A stretch of 64,000 nucleotides of DNA from Cylindrodendrum hubeiense. Lineage: Eukaryota > Ascomycota > Sordariomycetes > Hypocreales > Nectriaceae. The notes under the pieces were generated by a model. The model was not told the origin of the DNA, ran no database searches, and saw only the letters and a list, made by a program, of their open reading frames with translations. A program made the position numbers and the translations under genes. This document shows positions 45,382-57,303 of this stretch, piece after piece (position 1 is the first letter of the stretch; each line of letters opens with the position of its first letter). The stretch covers positions 1 through 64,000 of the forward strand of contig JAANBB010000054.1 in NCBI GenBank assembly GCA_014621425.1. Reading direction: 5' to 3'.

Positions 45382-47343
45382 TGTGGCAGACGTTTAAATT
45401 AACGATTAATGTGGCGAGTGTGCTGAGCTAGTAGAAAAAGATCATCAACTACAGCTGAGAAACCACAAAGCAGTGAAACGCACGGGAATGGCTGGACTAT
45501 AAGAACGAGGAAGCTGAGTGGGTTAATGTTTACACACGAACGGGTCATCGGCCATATCGTATAGGTCTGAAGAAATGAGAGTCAAAGCTTCTATGGAACC
45601 CCTGCTGCAGTGGGCTCGCACCGAGTTTTCACGCCAGTCGGTAACAAAAGCAGAAGCTCCCTAGGCCTAATTGCGACAAGGCCTCATAGTAGTGGCCACT
45701 ATCTTTTGAGCACGGTGGAGTCGCACACACGTATGTCCTATCTATGGATGGGCTCAATTAGGCAACCTCTCGCGTGACAAGGTCGTCTATCGGTTAGCTC
45801 AAGATCAAATGCCATTGGCGATGCTCAAGACACAGGAAATAGGCTCAGGCAAAAAGAATTCCTGACAGGATAGACGCGACATGGCTAAGATCTAGGACAT
45901 CGCGAAGAATCAATATGAAACGGATTACAGCGTCTAGCAAAGTTAAGGAAATGAAGGCCCATGCTGGCGAATGGCGCAGCATCATTGGGCCACGCTCTCC
46001 AATGCTCTCATAGTCTAGTTTCAGATACCTGGCAGATCACAACGGAATGCCGGTTCACTGTTCCTGTTTGTACTCCACCCGCCCCATAAAACCAATATAC
46101 GAGCGTAGTATGGATGTAACATTACGTAGTTCGCCAAGGAGAACGCCGCCAGTCATCGCCCGTTTGGGACTTAGAGTTTCGCCTACGCCGTTAGCATCCT
46201 GACATTTCGAGATAGGATACTCGAGCCTTTTAGGCATTATCTCAGCTGCAGATGCATTTAGGCATCGCGGAGTTGACAGCGTGGGGGAAGTTGGGGTCGG
46301 TAACGGGGACCATACTACAATTAGGAGCGCGGTCCGGCAAGCGCGCGGTCTGATAAGAGCGTGATACAACAGGGCGGTAAGATAACAGGGACTGATAGCT
46401 ACCCCCTTGTACTGAATAAATGGGAGAGCGGCTATGTTTTCCGACCAGGGGTCCAACTGCGCCGAGACCACAGTGGCATAGCGTGTGGGGGGACTCATGA
46501 TGATGTGAACGTCTTCAAGGTCGAAGTCAAGGCAAGATACGGTCATCCGACGATGGTACGCATATTAAGCTAGAAGACTTGTAGTCGTGGGTTCGCTTTC
46601 GATTTCACTCTTGTTAATAACCATGCGCTGATTAGATTTGCTCTTGAGGTCGAGTAATCATGCTCGCTGTCTGCTAGCGGTCGCGCCCCCTGGTTACACA
46701 ATCCGTGCGTGAGTTTGTAAAAACATGTCAGCAAATACCCATCAGATGAATAATATGCATGCCTTCCACTCCTACTACCTCTGTCTGGTTATTGAGGTGA
46801 ATTTTGAGATTAGGCTTGCTGGCGAAGTCATTCAAGTACCGGTGCTGGTAAGTTTTAGCATATATGGACGACCAGTATGGCCTGGTCTCAAATGATCGTG
46901 CATAGCTACGGGCAGCAATATTATACGCGCAGCCATAGCCGAGTTTGAGATGCATGCAGAATCAGAGACAGGCAGACCGGCACTCGGCTATGACAAGGAT
47001 TTTGGTGTATCCCGTGGCTCTCACTAGCTAATCGCGTGTGTTCTACGGAGTAACAATCTCGTATTGATAGCGTCGTCCCCGAAAACCCCGGACCATCGGT
47101 CCCGCCCACACCCACATAACAATCCTCCCCCCCGGAGCTAAGTCTTAGCTTGGATGCCACGATTAGATATGGTTGCATTCAATAGATTGCATCGATTGCA
47201 TGCTATCTATTCCTTCCATAAATGGTCTAAAGTTGTATCTATCTAGCGTATCTCTCGGTCCACTAATCCCAAATCCCCTTTCCGCCGTATGTATTTCCAA
47301 TCTGGGCGCCAGAATCGCTCTTGGCGTTTATTTTGCCAGCCGA
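45382..47343. other. Intergenic, no supportable gene
   Basis: The left ~300 bp are the phosphatase promoter. A 163-codon frame at 46055-46546 (minus) and a shorter one at 46728-46955 show no family motif; they might be relics. Nothing else is visible. Confidence 0.45.
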
Positions 47344-47695
47344 TCATTTACTTGTATCATTAATATGGAAGTCATTTGCTAGAGTCTTCTCGGTAAAGAC
47401 GTTTCCAGCGCTCACCTCGCCCGTTTCCTCTGTCTCGACAGTTTCAGCGGAGCTCTGACCATTGATGTTCTTCAACTTTAGGTCGGCGGCATCCAACAAA
47501 CGGGATTGATTACATGCGCTGCTTCCTAGATCATGGTGAGGTCAAGTTCATCCTCCAACTCTTCAATCTCCATTTCGGCTATTTATGGCAGGGATTTTCG
47601 AAGGAAAACACCTTTTCTACGTCCTCGATGAATTTCACAATATTCTCAACCGTTCCCTCCATATTATTTTTGACGTAAAGCGCCGTCTCCTCTTG
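47344..47695 (-). pseudogene. Decayed coding fragment, unidentified
   Basis: Three well-formed coding stretches in different frames follow each other on the minus strand: one with YVKNNMEGTVENIVKFIEDV (about 47590-47690), one with EMEIEELEDELDLTMI (about 47525-47575), and one of ~60 codons with AADLKLKNINGQSSAE ending in TGA at 47344. Their protein-like composition and order suggest one gene broken by frameshifts. I do not recognise the family; an N-terminal region of an NLR-type protein is possible. Confidence 0.35.
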
Positions 47696-47975
47696 TCGTC
47701 ATTTGCAATCGCCTTCATCCGATTGCGCACCACCCAAGTGTAGTGTCTTTACGATGGACACTCATTTAGCCCCGCCCAAGAGACGCGTCGGTTTGTTCAA
47801 TCACACGGAAGCCCCTTCAAACATGCATATCCGCACCTATCTTCACGCCCCAGCGCAGCATAATACGGAAGTTGTACAAAAAGGAAAAGCCAGAGTGTAT
47901 TTAAGTCACCTTAGATATGCCAGCCTTCTGGGACGAGACGGCGGCTCTATTGAACCCTGGTCCATAGGTTGGGCT

Positions 47976-48188
47976 GCGTCAGTGGTCTTCTCGCCCAATG
48001 GCCTCTACATTGTATCCGCATCCCACGCCAGCACCATCAACATCTGAAATGCCATAACAGTATCATGTGAAGCAACACTCAGTGGCCATTTTGGTTGTGT
48101 TAATTTGGTGGCGTCAGCATCAGAAGATGGAACTGTAAAGATTTGGCATATAGAGGCAGGCGCATGTAAAACGACACTAAAGGGCCAT
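47976..48188 (+). pseudogene. WD40-repeat gene relic
   Basis: One frame encodes ASVVFSPNGLYIVSASHAST, then NI-stop-NA where WD repeats have W, then ATLSGHFGCVN, and ASASEDGTVKIWHIEAG ending in LKGH. This is the repeat style of fungal NACHT-WD (NLR) proteins. The stop is TGA at 48045-48047 at the site of the usual TGG, a single G-to-A change as RIP produces. A second defect is a deletion of about nine residues between GCVN and LVASAS. No N-terminal domain is attached in this strand. Confidence 0.7.
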
Positions 48189-48267
48189 GGAGCTCTGTTG
48201 AATAATATTTATAAATTTACTATGAATTGTTGTGTTAAACCACCTTCAAAATTCCATCCACTTTCCT

Positions 48268-49049
48268 TCACAACTTATCGAAGACCTCAACCACTGCCTT
48301 AGCAGTGGACAGAGAGCTAGCGGGGTTCTGACCAGTGACGAGACGACCGTCAACGATATGGAAATCGTCCCAGATGCCAGGTGCACGCTTGTCTAGGATG
48401 TATGTTAGTATTGGTCCGCACCACTCCAGGCTCTCGCCAATTTTTTGAACTTACAGGTGGCACCCAGCCTCTCGGCTGTCTCCTCCACCATCTCGGCTTT
48501 CCAGCTTCTCAACTCTTCCATGATTCCCATAGTGCTCTCAGCCTCAGTCGTAAAGCCAGTGATCGTCTTGCCCTTGATGAGGGGCTCATTGGTGGCCGGA
48601 TCGATAAGGTTGGCGAAGATGGCAGGACCGTGGCACACGGAGGAGACAACACCACCGTTGGCCCAGACCTGAGCGGCTATGCTCTGTAGGCCAGATGCGG
48701 TGGGGTAGTCCCTTAGAGAGGCGTGGCCGGCTGAGGCGAAGAAGACGCCATACTTGGAGCCATCGAGGTCAGCAGCCTTGGGCATGTTGTCAAGCTTCTT
48801 GCGGAAGTCGCTGTTCGTGTTGTTCCAGGTGGCAAGATCATCGCCGTTGAGGAAGTCAGGCTGCTGAGACAGCCAGTCGGCAATGTAGGTGCCGGTCTCG
48901 GAGGCGAGGTCAACCTCGAAACCAGCGGCAGTCAGGACGTTGTAAGGATGAAGGGCCTCGATGATAAAGAGGCCGGTGGTCTCCTTGCCTTCGAAGAGAC
49001 TGGCTTGGGCCGAAGTGACGGCGATGAGAGCGCGACGAGTGGGAGCCAT
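48268..49049 (-). CDS. DJ-1/PfpI (Hsp31-like) family protein
   Basis: Two exons (48455-49049 and 48268-48392) give 239 residues. The nucleophile elbow SSVCHGPA places Cys139 with His140, as in Hsp31/GATase1-like glyoxalase III proteins that turn methylglyoxal into lactate without cofactors. An early Glu (LFEGKETTG) and DLASETG fit the class. The splice joins LGATY to KRAPGIWDDFHIVDGRLVTG, which restores the conserved C-terminal GQNPASS block. It is probably cytosolic and linked to carbonyl or oxidative stress. It stands beside WD-repeat debris. Confidence 0.9.
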
Positions 49050-50006
49050 TGTTCTGAAATTGATAGTTTGATGGTTGCACGGATTGATCCCAAAGTGGAA
49101 GTAGTCTTCGTAAGGTTGGGTGGGTCGGGTTTGAGATCGTTGAGGTCAAGGCAAGCCGCAGATGATGTTGCTGTGAGCTGGATGATTGAGTATTGAAGTG
49201 AGTTGGTGATGCTGAATTGAAATAAATGATGACAACTGCGGGGTGTTGTTCCTATTTATGGTCAAATGTGATGCCCTTTGAATTCGAACGACATGGTGGC
49301 TTGGTGTGGCCACGGATTGGTTACACCGAGTCGTAAATCGACAAATGTCGCTCGAGTCCGCATCTCCGTGCGCTTTGGTCAGCACTGCACCGCATCAGGT
49401 ACGGCCGGCGCTTCGGCGAGAGTCTGACAATGCAACGCTAAAATACCACGTTCAGGAAATGCTCGAGGCTGCCAATCAAATCGACCTTCAGAAATGCCAG
49501 ACAGATACCTGTTTGTTGACCGTAAATGACTCCAATCAAATGGTGCGGAGCTTCGGAACGGAGTTGCGGAACGGAGCCGTGGACCCGCCCTTGTGAGCCG
49601 TCAGAGCCGGGGCAAGTCATCATCTCGGTGATTAACTCATAGGCGCTACTCAAATCGCCTTGATTTTTCGGACATAATTTCATAGGCGTTAAGGTAACCG
49701 CCGTGAGCTTATGAATTGGTCGCTAGGCTACTGCCTCGATCCTAAAGCAATATTTCTTCTAGCACCTTCACTTCAGGTAGAATCTGGCAACAGCTTTTAG
49801 CCAAAGTCCCGTCTAACCCATTATAAAACATTGGAGCGCTCTATAGTTCAGAGATGATGTCGTCGTATATGCCCGAATAACAGGACTAGTCGTGTCCCGT
49901 GCAATGCCATCATGCGGTCCGGAAAGCAACACGTCTTGGCTGGGCACAGGTTAGGGCAGGCTCGGGTGGATATTTCTACAATAGCCGAAATAGGAAAGTG
50001 AGTTAT
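49050..50006. other. Intergenic, no gene seen
   Basis: Contains the promoter of the DJ-1-family gene (left) and the 3' flank of the permease. CGGAGC/CGGAAC repeats at 49548-49585. No gene. Confidence 0.5.
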
Positions 50007-51633
50007 TTAAATGGTATATATGAACCTTGGGCTCCTATCTCCAAGAGCCTTAATTTGCTCCTCTGACAATCCATCCATTTTGTAGTCTTCCTTGCCCGCC
50101 CTACGCCGCTGGTTGACATGATTAAGATACAGCGACAAGAAGGCGTAGATGACGATTCCATAACCCAGCAATGCAATTGATACTGAGTAACCCATTATGT
50201 AGCGTGGAGCATCCGACGTTGGATAAAGCTATAGATAAGGGCGTTAGTAATCTGCGAATCACACGATTTGAGAAATAAACTTACGAAAGGAGCTACAATT
50301 CCCGAGCAATTGCAGACCATAATCTGGATCGCAGACGCCGTTGTACGTTTGCCATATCGAGGGTTGTTGGAGGGCAGCCATGCCAGGGGGATTCCCACCG
50401 CTACGAACAAACCAAGCGAGATCAAAAACGTTGCAAAATAGTGGACGGCAGATCCCACATTCGCGATGGATATTCCATAGCCAACGATGCATATGGAGGC
50501 AAACACGACCTGATAGACGCCTCGAAGCTGATGCATGTCGGAGAGCTTTGCCACGATGAGGTAACTGATGGCTCCGAGGATATAGCACGGTACCGTAAGT
50601 GCTTGCGCTTGCGGGGAGGTCCAGTCACCAAGACCTATTGGAAGTAAATGTTAGTTGTATGTGGGGCAATGACTATCCAATGACTGCACCTTTGATAATG
50701 GACGGCAGAAAGACAGAGTAGCTGTATAGCATCGAGTTGACACCAAACTGCCCTGCAGCAAACAGCCAGACTTTCCAGTCCTTGAAGGCCAATATAGCGT
50801 CTTTCTTGTCGAATTCTTGATAAAAGCCAGTCTGACGCTCGAGCCTGGTAACAAGGAGCCGTCTCTCATCGTCGTTTAGATACCATGCAGTCTCTGGGCT
50901 GTCGGCAAGAAACAGCCAAATGACCACACCGAAGAGAACAGTTGGAATGCCTGAGAGTAGGACTCGTTAGTCAAATGACCAAACGTCTGGTTTTCGCGGA
51001 GGCTTACTTACCCTCGAGGATAAACACCCATCGCCATCCCGCAAGGCCGGCCGTGCCGTCCATGAAACCGATTCCGTACGCCAGAAGCCCTCCGCATGCA
51101 CCCGCCAGTGCAGAGCTGACAAACAAATAGCCAATTCTCAGTGCAAGCTCCTGCTTTGTATAGAACATTGTTAGGTAGACAGTTAGACCCGGAAAGAGAC
51201 CGCCTTCGAGCAAACCCAGTAGTAGGCGGCAGGCTATGAGCCCGCCAAAGTTCTGCACTACTCCCATCATGGTGGACACTATGCCCCAACTAAACGTAAT
51301 CGCGGCCAGCCATTTGGAGGGAGTGAACTTTTTGAGAAGCACATTGCTGGGAACTTCGACTAGAACGTAGGGGATGAATAGCACTGCGACGGCGAGCTGA
51401 TACTGATTTCCGTGCAGGCCCAGGTCGTCCTCGAGGCCAAAGAGACGTGCGTTTCCTATGTTTGTGCGGTCGAGAAAGCAGAGCAGGTAGGTGATCATGA
51501 CCATGGGAACAATGTACTTGTCAATTTTCCTGACGAGCCGCTTTTCGGCTTGGTAATCGATTTGCTCCGGTTGCGTTTCCTCGCCGTCCGAGGACCTGAC
51601 GTCGACGTCGATTTTGGGTTTCTCGACCTCCAT
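50007..51633 (-). CDS. MFS anion permease, Dal5/allantoate-nicotinate family
   Basis: Exons 51012-51633, 50690-50950, 50285-50634 and 50007-50228 give 484 residues. An ATG at 51750 would add 39 residues; the chosen start MEVEKPKIDVD gives the usual cytosolic tail. Family marks are LVRKIDKYIVPMVMITYLLCFLDRTNIGNARL, ACRLLLGLLEGGLFPG in helix 4, DSPETAWYLNDDER in the central loop, and WLPSNNPRYGKRTTASAIQ in the second half. Members carry allantoate, nicotinate, ureidosuccinate, pantothenate or dipeptides; the substrate cannot be decided here. No purine or vitamin gene is adjacent. Confidence 0.9.
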
Positions 51634-54600
51634 GGCTACTTCCGCATTTGAGTTTGTGAATACGCGGATCGCATGCGATAGGACTGGAGTGATCTTTTTC
51701 GACAAAAGAAGCTGGTTGTTGAGTGAGGATTGGTAATGGCGAGGCTCCATGTGAAGATTTGCTGAAATCACAAGCTAGATGATGACTGACATAACGTCAG
51801 GCCCCACTTGGCTCCCCCTCATTTCATGCTACCCTAATAACAGGTGCATTGGCTCTTTGCCGTCTGAGGTAAAGCGCGCTGCTTGTGTAATGAAACTGCT
51901 GTTCCTTTTGGTTAGCGGCGAATGCTAATTCCCCAAGGATCCAATCTCAAGTCACTGACGACCTTCTCTTATCGACAAGAGTCATGAGCAGTGAACGGGG
52001 TGTGGACCGACGTCGGGGTAGACATGTGTCGGTAATCATCCCGACCGTCGCCGGAATCGTGGCTGTGAAGTCCCAGTACAAATGCGACTGGGCTCGCCAA
52101 TTCCATATCGGATGTAGATGATGTATGAATAAAACGCTTCGGAGACGAAGTAGGACCTGCAAATGAATTTCCTGGCATTGAAACCGAAACGCTTGGATTG
52201 GTCAATGGCCATGTCCAAGGCGCATGAGTACGTAGTAGATTCAATGAACACCTTGCCTCCTTAAAATTGGTCAGCTGGATTAGAGTTTGAAACGAAATGC
52301 AATCAATGCACGTTTCGTTGCCCGTGTGTCAAGCTGACAACCGTTCTTCCGAGGGCTGGGATTTGAGTCTCATTTCAACACCATGTCTGTGCGAGAATGG
52401 CACCTAAACGTGAGGGCGGAGTCGGGGGCTGCGGATCCCGCACGCAAGCTGACTGTTACGCCGAACAACTTTGCCAAGCAGTGTGGCCGTGCCTCGTGTT
52501 CCAACCTGACGGTGTTTAATACTGAGAAGATCGTTGGCTCATGGCTCATTGCTGTTCGCCGGCCTCTCAGGTGCAGGCAGGCAACCTGCGACAGTGCATT
52601 GTGGCTGATTTTGGTGCTCTAAGTGAATCCGAGGTTTCTAGACTAGGAAGACAATTGAGGTAAATTATTCAGCTGTTTCGCTCATCATTATTTGTCATTG
52701 TCACGGCGGCTCAGCTTGACTAGGGTTATCCCCACATCTTCCCCATGGAGAAGTGGATTTCCTATGCGGCTGAGTCTGATGTCTTGTTCATGCTAGTCCT
52801 CCTTTTGATCCTTCAACCCCCAGGTATTCATTCAGTTTGAAGTCATTCAATTGCCGACGTAAAAACACATGAAAACCCCATGTCACCCAACCTCAACCAT
52901 GCATGCATGCAGGCAAGCAGCTGCAGTTGTTTATAAGAGTCGTCCATGCCAAGAGCATCAGCAGCGAGAGGATGCACTTCCTGAGCCTGGATTCACCATT
53001 GCATTGACTGCGATTGACAGGAATCAGGACAGTAATACGAGTGGTGATAAGCAGGTGGTCCAGTCATTCATTTTGTCGACAATAACATTCTGTCGGAGAG
53101 CACGAAAATAAGTCCCGCCTGTTTGATGATTCGAATGTGACTGCCGTTCAGCACACTGAATACTCATACCAAGGCCGTCTCAGTATATTCCTAGCTATAT
53201 TTTCTCAGCATGATAGCCTCAAGACACGACCGTATGGATATCCAACACTTTCAAGGTTTGCAGCGGATACGTGTCATGCGAAAAGCTAAGGTGCCCCATC
53301 GATAAGTTCGTCACCAGCCTGAGGGGAGTGAGTCTCACCGGGAAAATGACCTCTACAAAGCACCACGAGAATCCAACACCGAATTTCCCAATCTCCAAAT
53401 ATCGAAGTCAACTTCCCGTCACTCTGCAGAAAAGGTGTGGGAGAAGCGTCAATCAACACTAAAAGAAAGCGTCCACAAAGCATCTTGCAGACGCGATGAC
53501 GTCGCGAGTAAGCTCGTTGAGTATGAGGTGAACATTAGTTAACTGTTGGATGCATTAGATAGAAATACCTAGGCCGTCTTTGTCGTCACTTCTGTACGTT
53601 ACTTCCCGGGTGCAAATTATATCAGTGCGATATAGGGTAGCTCAGAACACATGGCCTTCATCTTGCCTTATGCATCACTTGAGGAAATGGTCCAACCCGC
53701 CGGAATCAATGGGACATAGTTAACATGCATCTGGAGCTGGCTTTTTGCGCATATTTGAACAGCCCGATCATCGAAATCCGGCGACGTGAGGCATATGCGA
53801 TCGTGATGTATCCACGCTGAAAGTGGACATAGACCAAGTCTACACAAATTCGTGCAATGAGAACGTACCAACGCATTTCCCTGCTTTTCAGCTCCATATT
53901 TGGGACGAACGATGAAATCTTCTTGCTGCATTTGACCCCGTTCCTTCTTGACAAGATCTTCACACTTATACCTCTGCTCTTGCTCTGTCCCGTTCTATGA
54001 ACGTGCGCGGTCGCAACTAACTGTACCTTCCACCAACAAATAGAAATACTTCTTCTGCTTTATGTAGGAAAGATCAAGTTATGAATTGGTTGTTTGATCG
54101 ACCAGCTTGTGGTTTAGGCATACTGTGTCTTAAAAGGAGGAAAGACTCCAACCTGACACACGACGACCCAGCCCGTCGCTATAATTCCACCGTACTCACC
54201 TATTTGCTGCTAATATATCAGGAATTGAATTTTATATCCATTGTTTAGGTATACTTTAATATTTATACGAGTTCTCCCTATTTCATCCTCTGTATCATGA
54301 GATTGCCAATGTCGACATACAGGAATAAAGCACATCATTCGGATAAGATGCCGAAGAAAATTACCACATTAGGTAACATCAACCCACTCTGCCATAATTT
54401 GCTACGTCTTGCAGCAATCACAGGTCTTCGGCCATGAGCACGTCATTACCGGGTTTAAGCAAGCAAGCAAACAATATTCTTACCGAGAGAAGTTTTGCTT
54501 GCACGAGTGGGATATGCTCTACCACACAAAATTCGAGAGCCAATCCCCTAAAGATAATTGGGTAAACGGATATCCCACTTCTATATTACGTACTCGATGG

Positions 54601-54832
54601 ATTATCTCCTGAGTGATGACGAACACTAGAGAATCAGATCTTGTTAACTAACCATATTTCTTTACGTATTTACGTAAAATCCCAGGTTCAGTACCCTGCA
54701 AGAAACAGGTTCTTAAGGATGTGCTACAACGTCTTCTGCTCTTCTTTTCTTTTTATAAGACATCTACCAAAAGTAAATTGATTCGGTATTTACTATTGGA
54801 CGGGGCTGAATCATATTCGCCTGCAACTCATC
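51634..54832. other. Long intergenic stretch, no supportable gene
   Basis: 3.2 kb. Several short frames (51947-52251 minus, 52383-52622 plus, 53668-53963 minus) have no motif and do not splice together. Base composition turns AT-rich after about 54.2 kb, next to the amino-acid permease promoter. It could be decayed repeat DNA. Confidence 0.5.
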
Positions 54833-56781
54833 ATGTCTACGAATAATGACATAACAAAGTGTAAGTGCTTTGGTGTGTGGACTCCTTCATTCAGAAAAGG
54901 ATTGTTGACATCTCTCTATACAGCTGCTATCGACATCCAGGCTGCTGGAGAAAGCAATGAGGAGATTGATAAGACAGGTTCCTTGCATGTCATCGAGGCC
55001 AATGTTCTTCAGAAGCGGACGATAGGTGTTTTCGGAGCAATCTCCCTGGTTATCAACAAGATTATAGGAGCTGGGTATGTTTTGGGAGATATTGAATAAT
55101 AACCACAGAACTCCACTAATCCGGTACAGTATCTTTTCGACTCCTAGTACCATTCTCAAGCTTTCCGGCAGTGTCGGAATGTCTTTGATGGCCTGGGTTA
55201 TCGGAGCCATTATTTCAACCTGTGGTGTTTTTGTCATGCTCGAGTTCGGTTCAGCCATCCCCCGATCCGGAGGCATCAAGAACTATCTGGAACGCTCGTA
55301 CAGCCCAAAGCTACTGATGACATGCATCTATGTCTTCTACTGCGTCTTTCTCCGTAAGTGCTCTTGTCTCTCTAATAAATGGTCAGTTTGCTGACTATCA
55401 TATGCAGAGGTCTCAGCCAGTAACGCCATTACTTTCTCGTCCTACATCCTCAAAGCCGCCGATGTTGACTCTACTACCTGGAAACTACGAGGCATAGCTA
55501 TTGCCGGCGCTGTATTCTCTGTCGGCATTCATATTGTGGCACCGCGTCCCGGTAGATGGCTGCAGGATGTTTTGTCCGCTGTGAAGCTCTTCACCTTGCT
55601 GTTCATCGTCTGCTGTGGCTTTGCTGCTCTCGCAGGACACCTCAGAATTGATAAGCCTCACAACTTTACCAATGCCTTTGAGGGAACCTCAAGTAGTGGC
55701 TATGACATCGGAACATCAATTCTGAACGTAATATTCTCATTCCAGGGGTATGATAATGTTAATGCCGTGAGTAAACCTTCTTACCCTCGATTGGAATTTT
55801 CTGATGGTTTGTTCTAGGTCCTTTCTGAAGTCAAAAACCCGAAAAGAACTCTCCGCATTGCACTGCCCCTCGCTATGGGCTCCGTCACGGTTTTATATCT
55901 TCTCGCTAACGTGGCATATGTATGTTTCCAACCTCCGCTTTCAACCGGATCCTTCTGTTAACAGGCTGTTTAGTTCGCTGCTGTCCCCAAAGCGGATATC
56001 ATAGCTTCTGAGGTCACAGTCGCAGCTACCCTCTTCGAGAACATCTTTGGCGAGACAGCTGGCGCCAAGGCCCTCCCCAGTCTTGTGGCCATTTCTGCGC
56101 TGGGCCATCTATTGGGGATAGCGTTCACCATTCGTGAGTTTTACCTACAAATTATATGTGAAAATGCCGCTCTCTAACATCTATAAGCCCGTGTCATCCA
56201 AGAACTTGGAAAGGATGGTGTCCTGCCATTTTCCGACTTCTTCATGGAAAACCGCCCCTTTAGGACCCCCATTAATGCTCTCCTCCTGCATTTAGTTGTT
56301 ACTATCATCTTCATTTGTGCTCCTCCTGCTGGAGATGCTTTCAACTTCATTGTCAGCATGTCAAGCTATCCGACTTCTGTTATCTTTGGTGCCATTACTT
56401 TCGGTCTCATCAGGTTGCGTCTCAACAAGAAAGAGGATTTCCAGTCGCCTCTTCCAGCACCCTGGGCGATCATTATTCTCTATCTTGCAGCGAACATCGT
56501 AAGCCATTTGAGATATATTTATGTTGTACTCATACTAATACTCCCTATAGTTCCTTGCCATCATGCCATTTATAAGACCACCGGGCGGAAAGGGCAACAC
56601 GTCGCTGCCCTACTGGCTTTCTTCAGTTGTGCCATTGGCGATCCTGGCATTGGGGATTGTTTACTGGAGCCTAAGATTTGTCGCATTTCCGTTTATCTTT
56701 GGATATAAGCTTCGAATAGTAGAGCAAGATCTCAGTGATGGATCGAAGGTGACAAGGTTCCGCAGAGAGCATAATCATTAA
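54833..56781 (+). CDS. Amino-acid permease (APC superfamily, MUP1/LAT-like)
   Basis: Eight exons (54833-54860, 54924-55074, 55130-55353, 55408-55766, 55818-55919, 55974-56133, 56188-56498, 56551-56781) give 521 residues and about 12 membrane segments. IGVFGAISLVINKIIGAGIFSTPS is the first helix with the GAG.F substrate loop typical of LAT/methionine-permease-like APC proteins. Other marks are FGSAIPRSGGIKNYLERSY, FSFQGYDNVNAVLSEVKNP (helix 6 region) and RVIQELGKDGVLPFS. It should import amino acids across the plasma membrane. The resemblance is to high-affinity methionine permeases, but substrate is inferred. The gene has more introns than its neighbours. Confidence 0.92.
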
Positions 56782-57303
56782 ATAGAAATATCATGGTCTG
56801 ATACATATTTGCCTTGAATTAAGTGATTCTTGTCAAAGATGTAGTGTAATAGTCTGGTAGACACAAAGAAATAACTGGCTGCTTCTAGCGCAGATTTAGC
56901 ACTGCAAACTATGACCATCTTATTACCATTATATCAGTATAGTTGTCTCGTAAACCAGGTACGGTGTACCTCTTAGCTCCAGTGTAGAGGATGAAATATT
57001 AGGGATGATCATTATTGATGTGCCTTTAATGTGCTCAATAAACGTGTAGATCATGGTTAATATATGAGCTTTCTTTCGTCTGAGTTGTGATCAAGAATCA
57101 CAGTCAGATAGCTGCGTGTAATCCTAACCTGGATCCAAAGGTTGAACAGAAATGTGCGGATCATTATTGGACAATTAATTCCAACATGGTGGATTAATCA
57201 GTGGCCCAGGTTTCTATAATTATTACCAGTAATTAATTCTAAAATTAGGCGATCAGGTCTTTATCGTATATAATTAAACGTTTGGTGTACTACGATGCGG
57301 TGG
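56782..57303. other. AT-rich intergenic between convergent genes
   Basis: 522 bp of converging 3' flanks, AT-rich, no gene. Confidence 0.5.

Noticed and set aside
46055..46546. 163-codon minus-strand ORF
   Set aside because: No recognisable family and no splice-linked extension; kept only as a possible relic in the intergenic note.
51634..51771. N-terminal extension of the Dal5-type permease from position 51771
   Set aside because: The codon at 51771 is GTG, not ATG. The first ATG of the frame is at 51750, and the acidic tail typical of the family starts at 51633.
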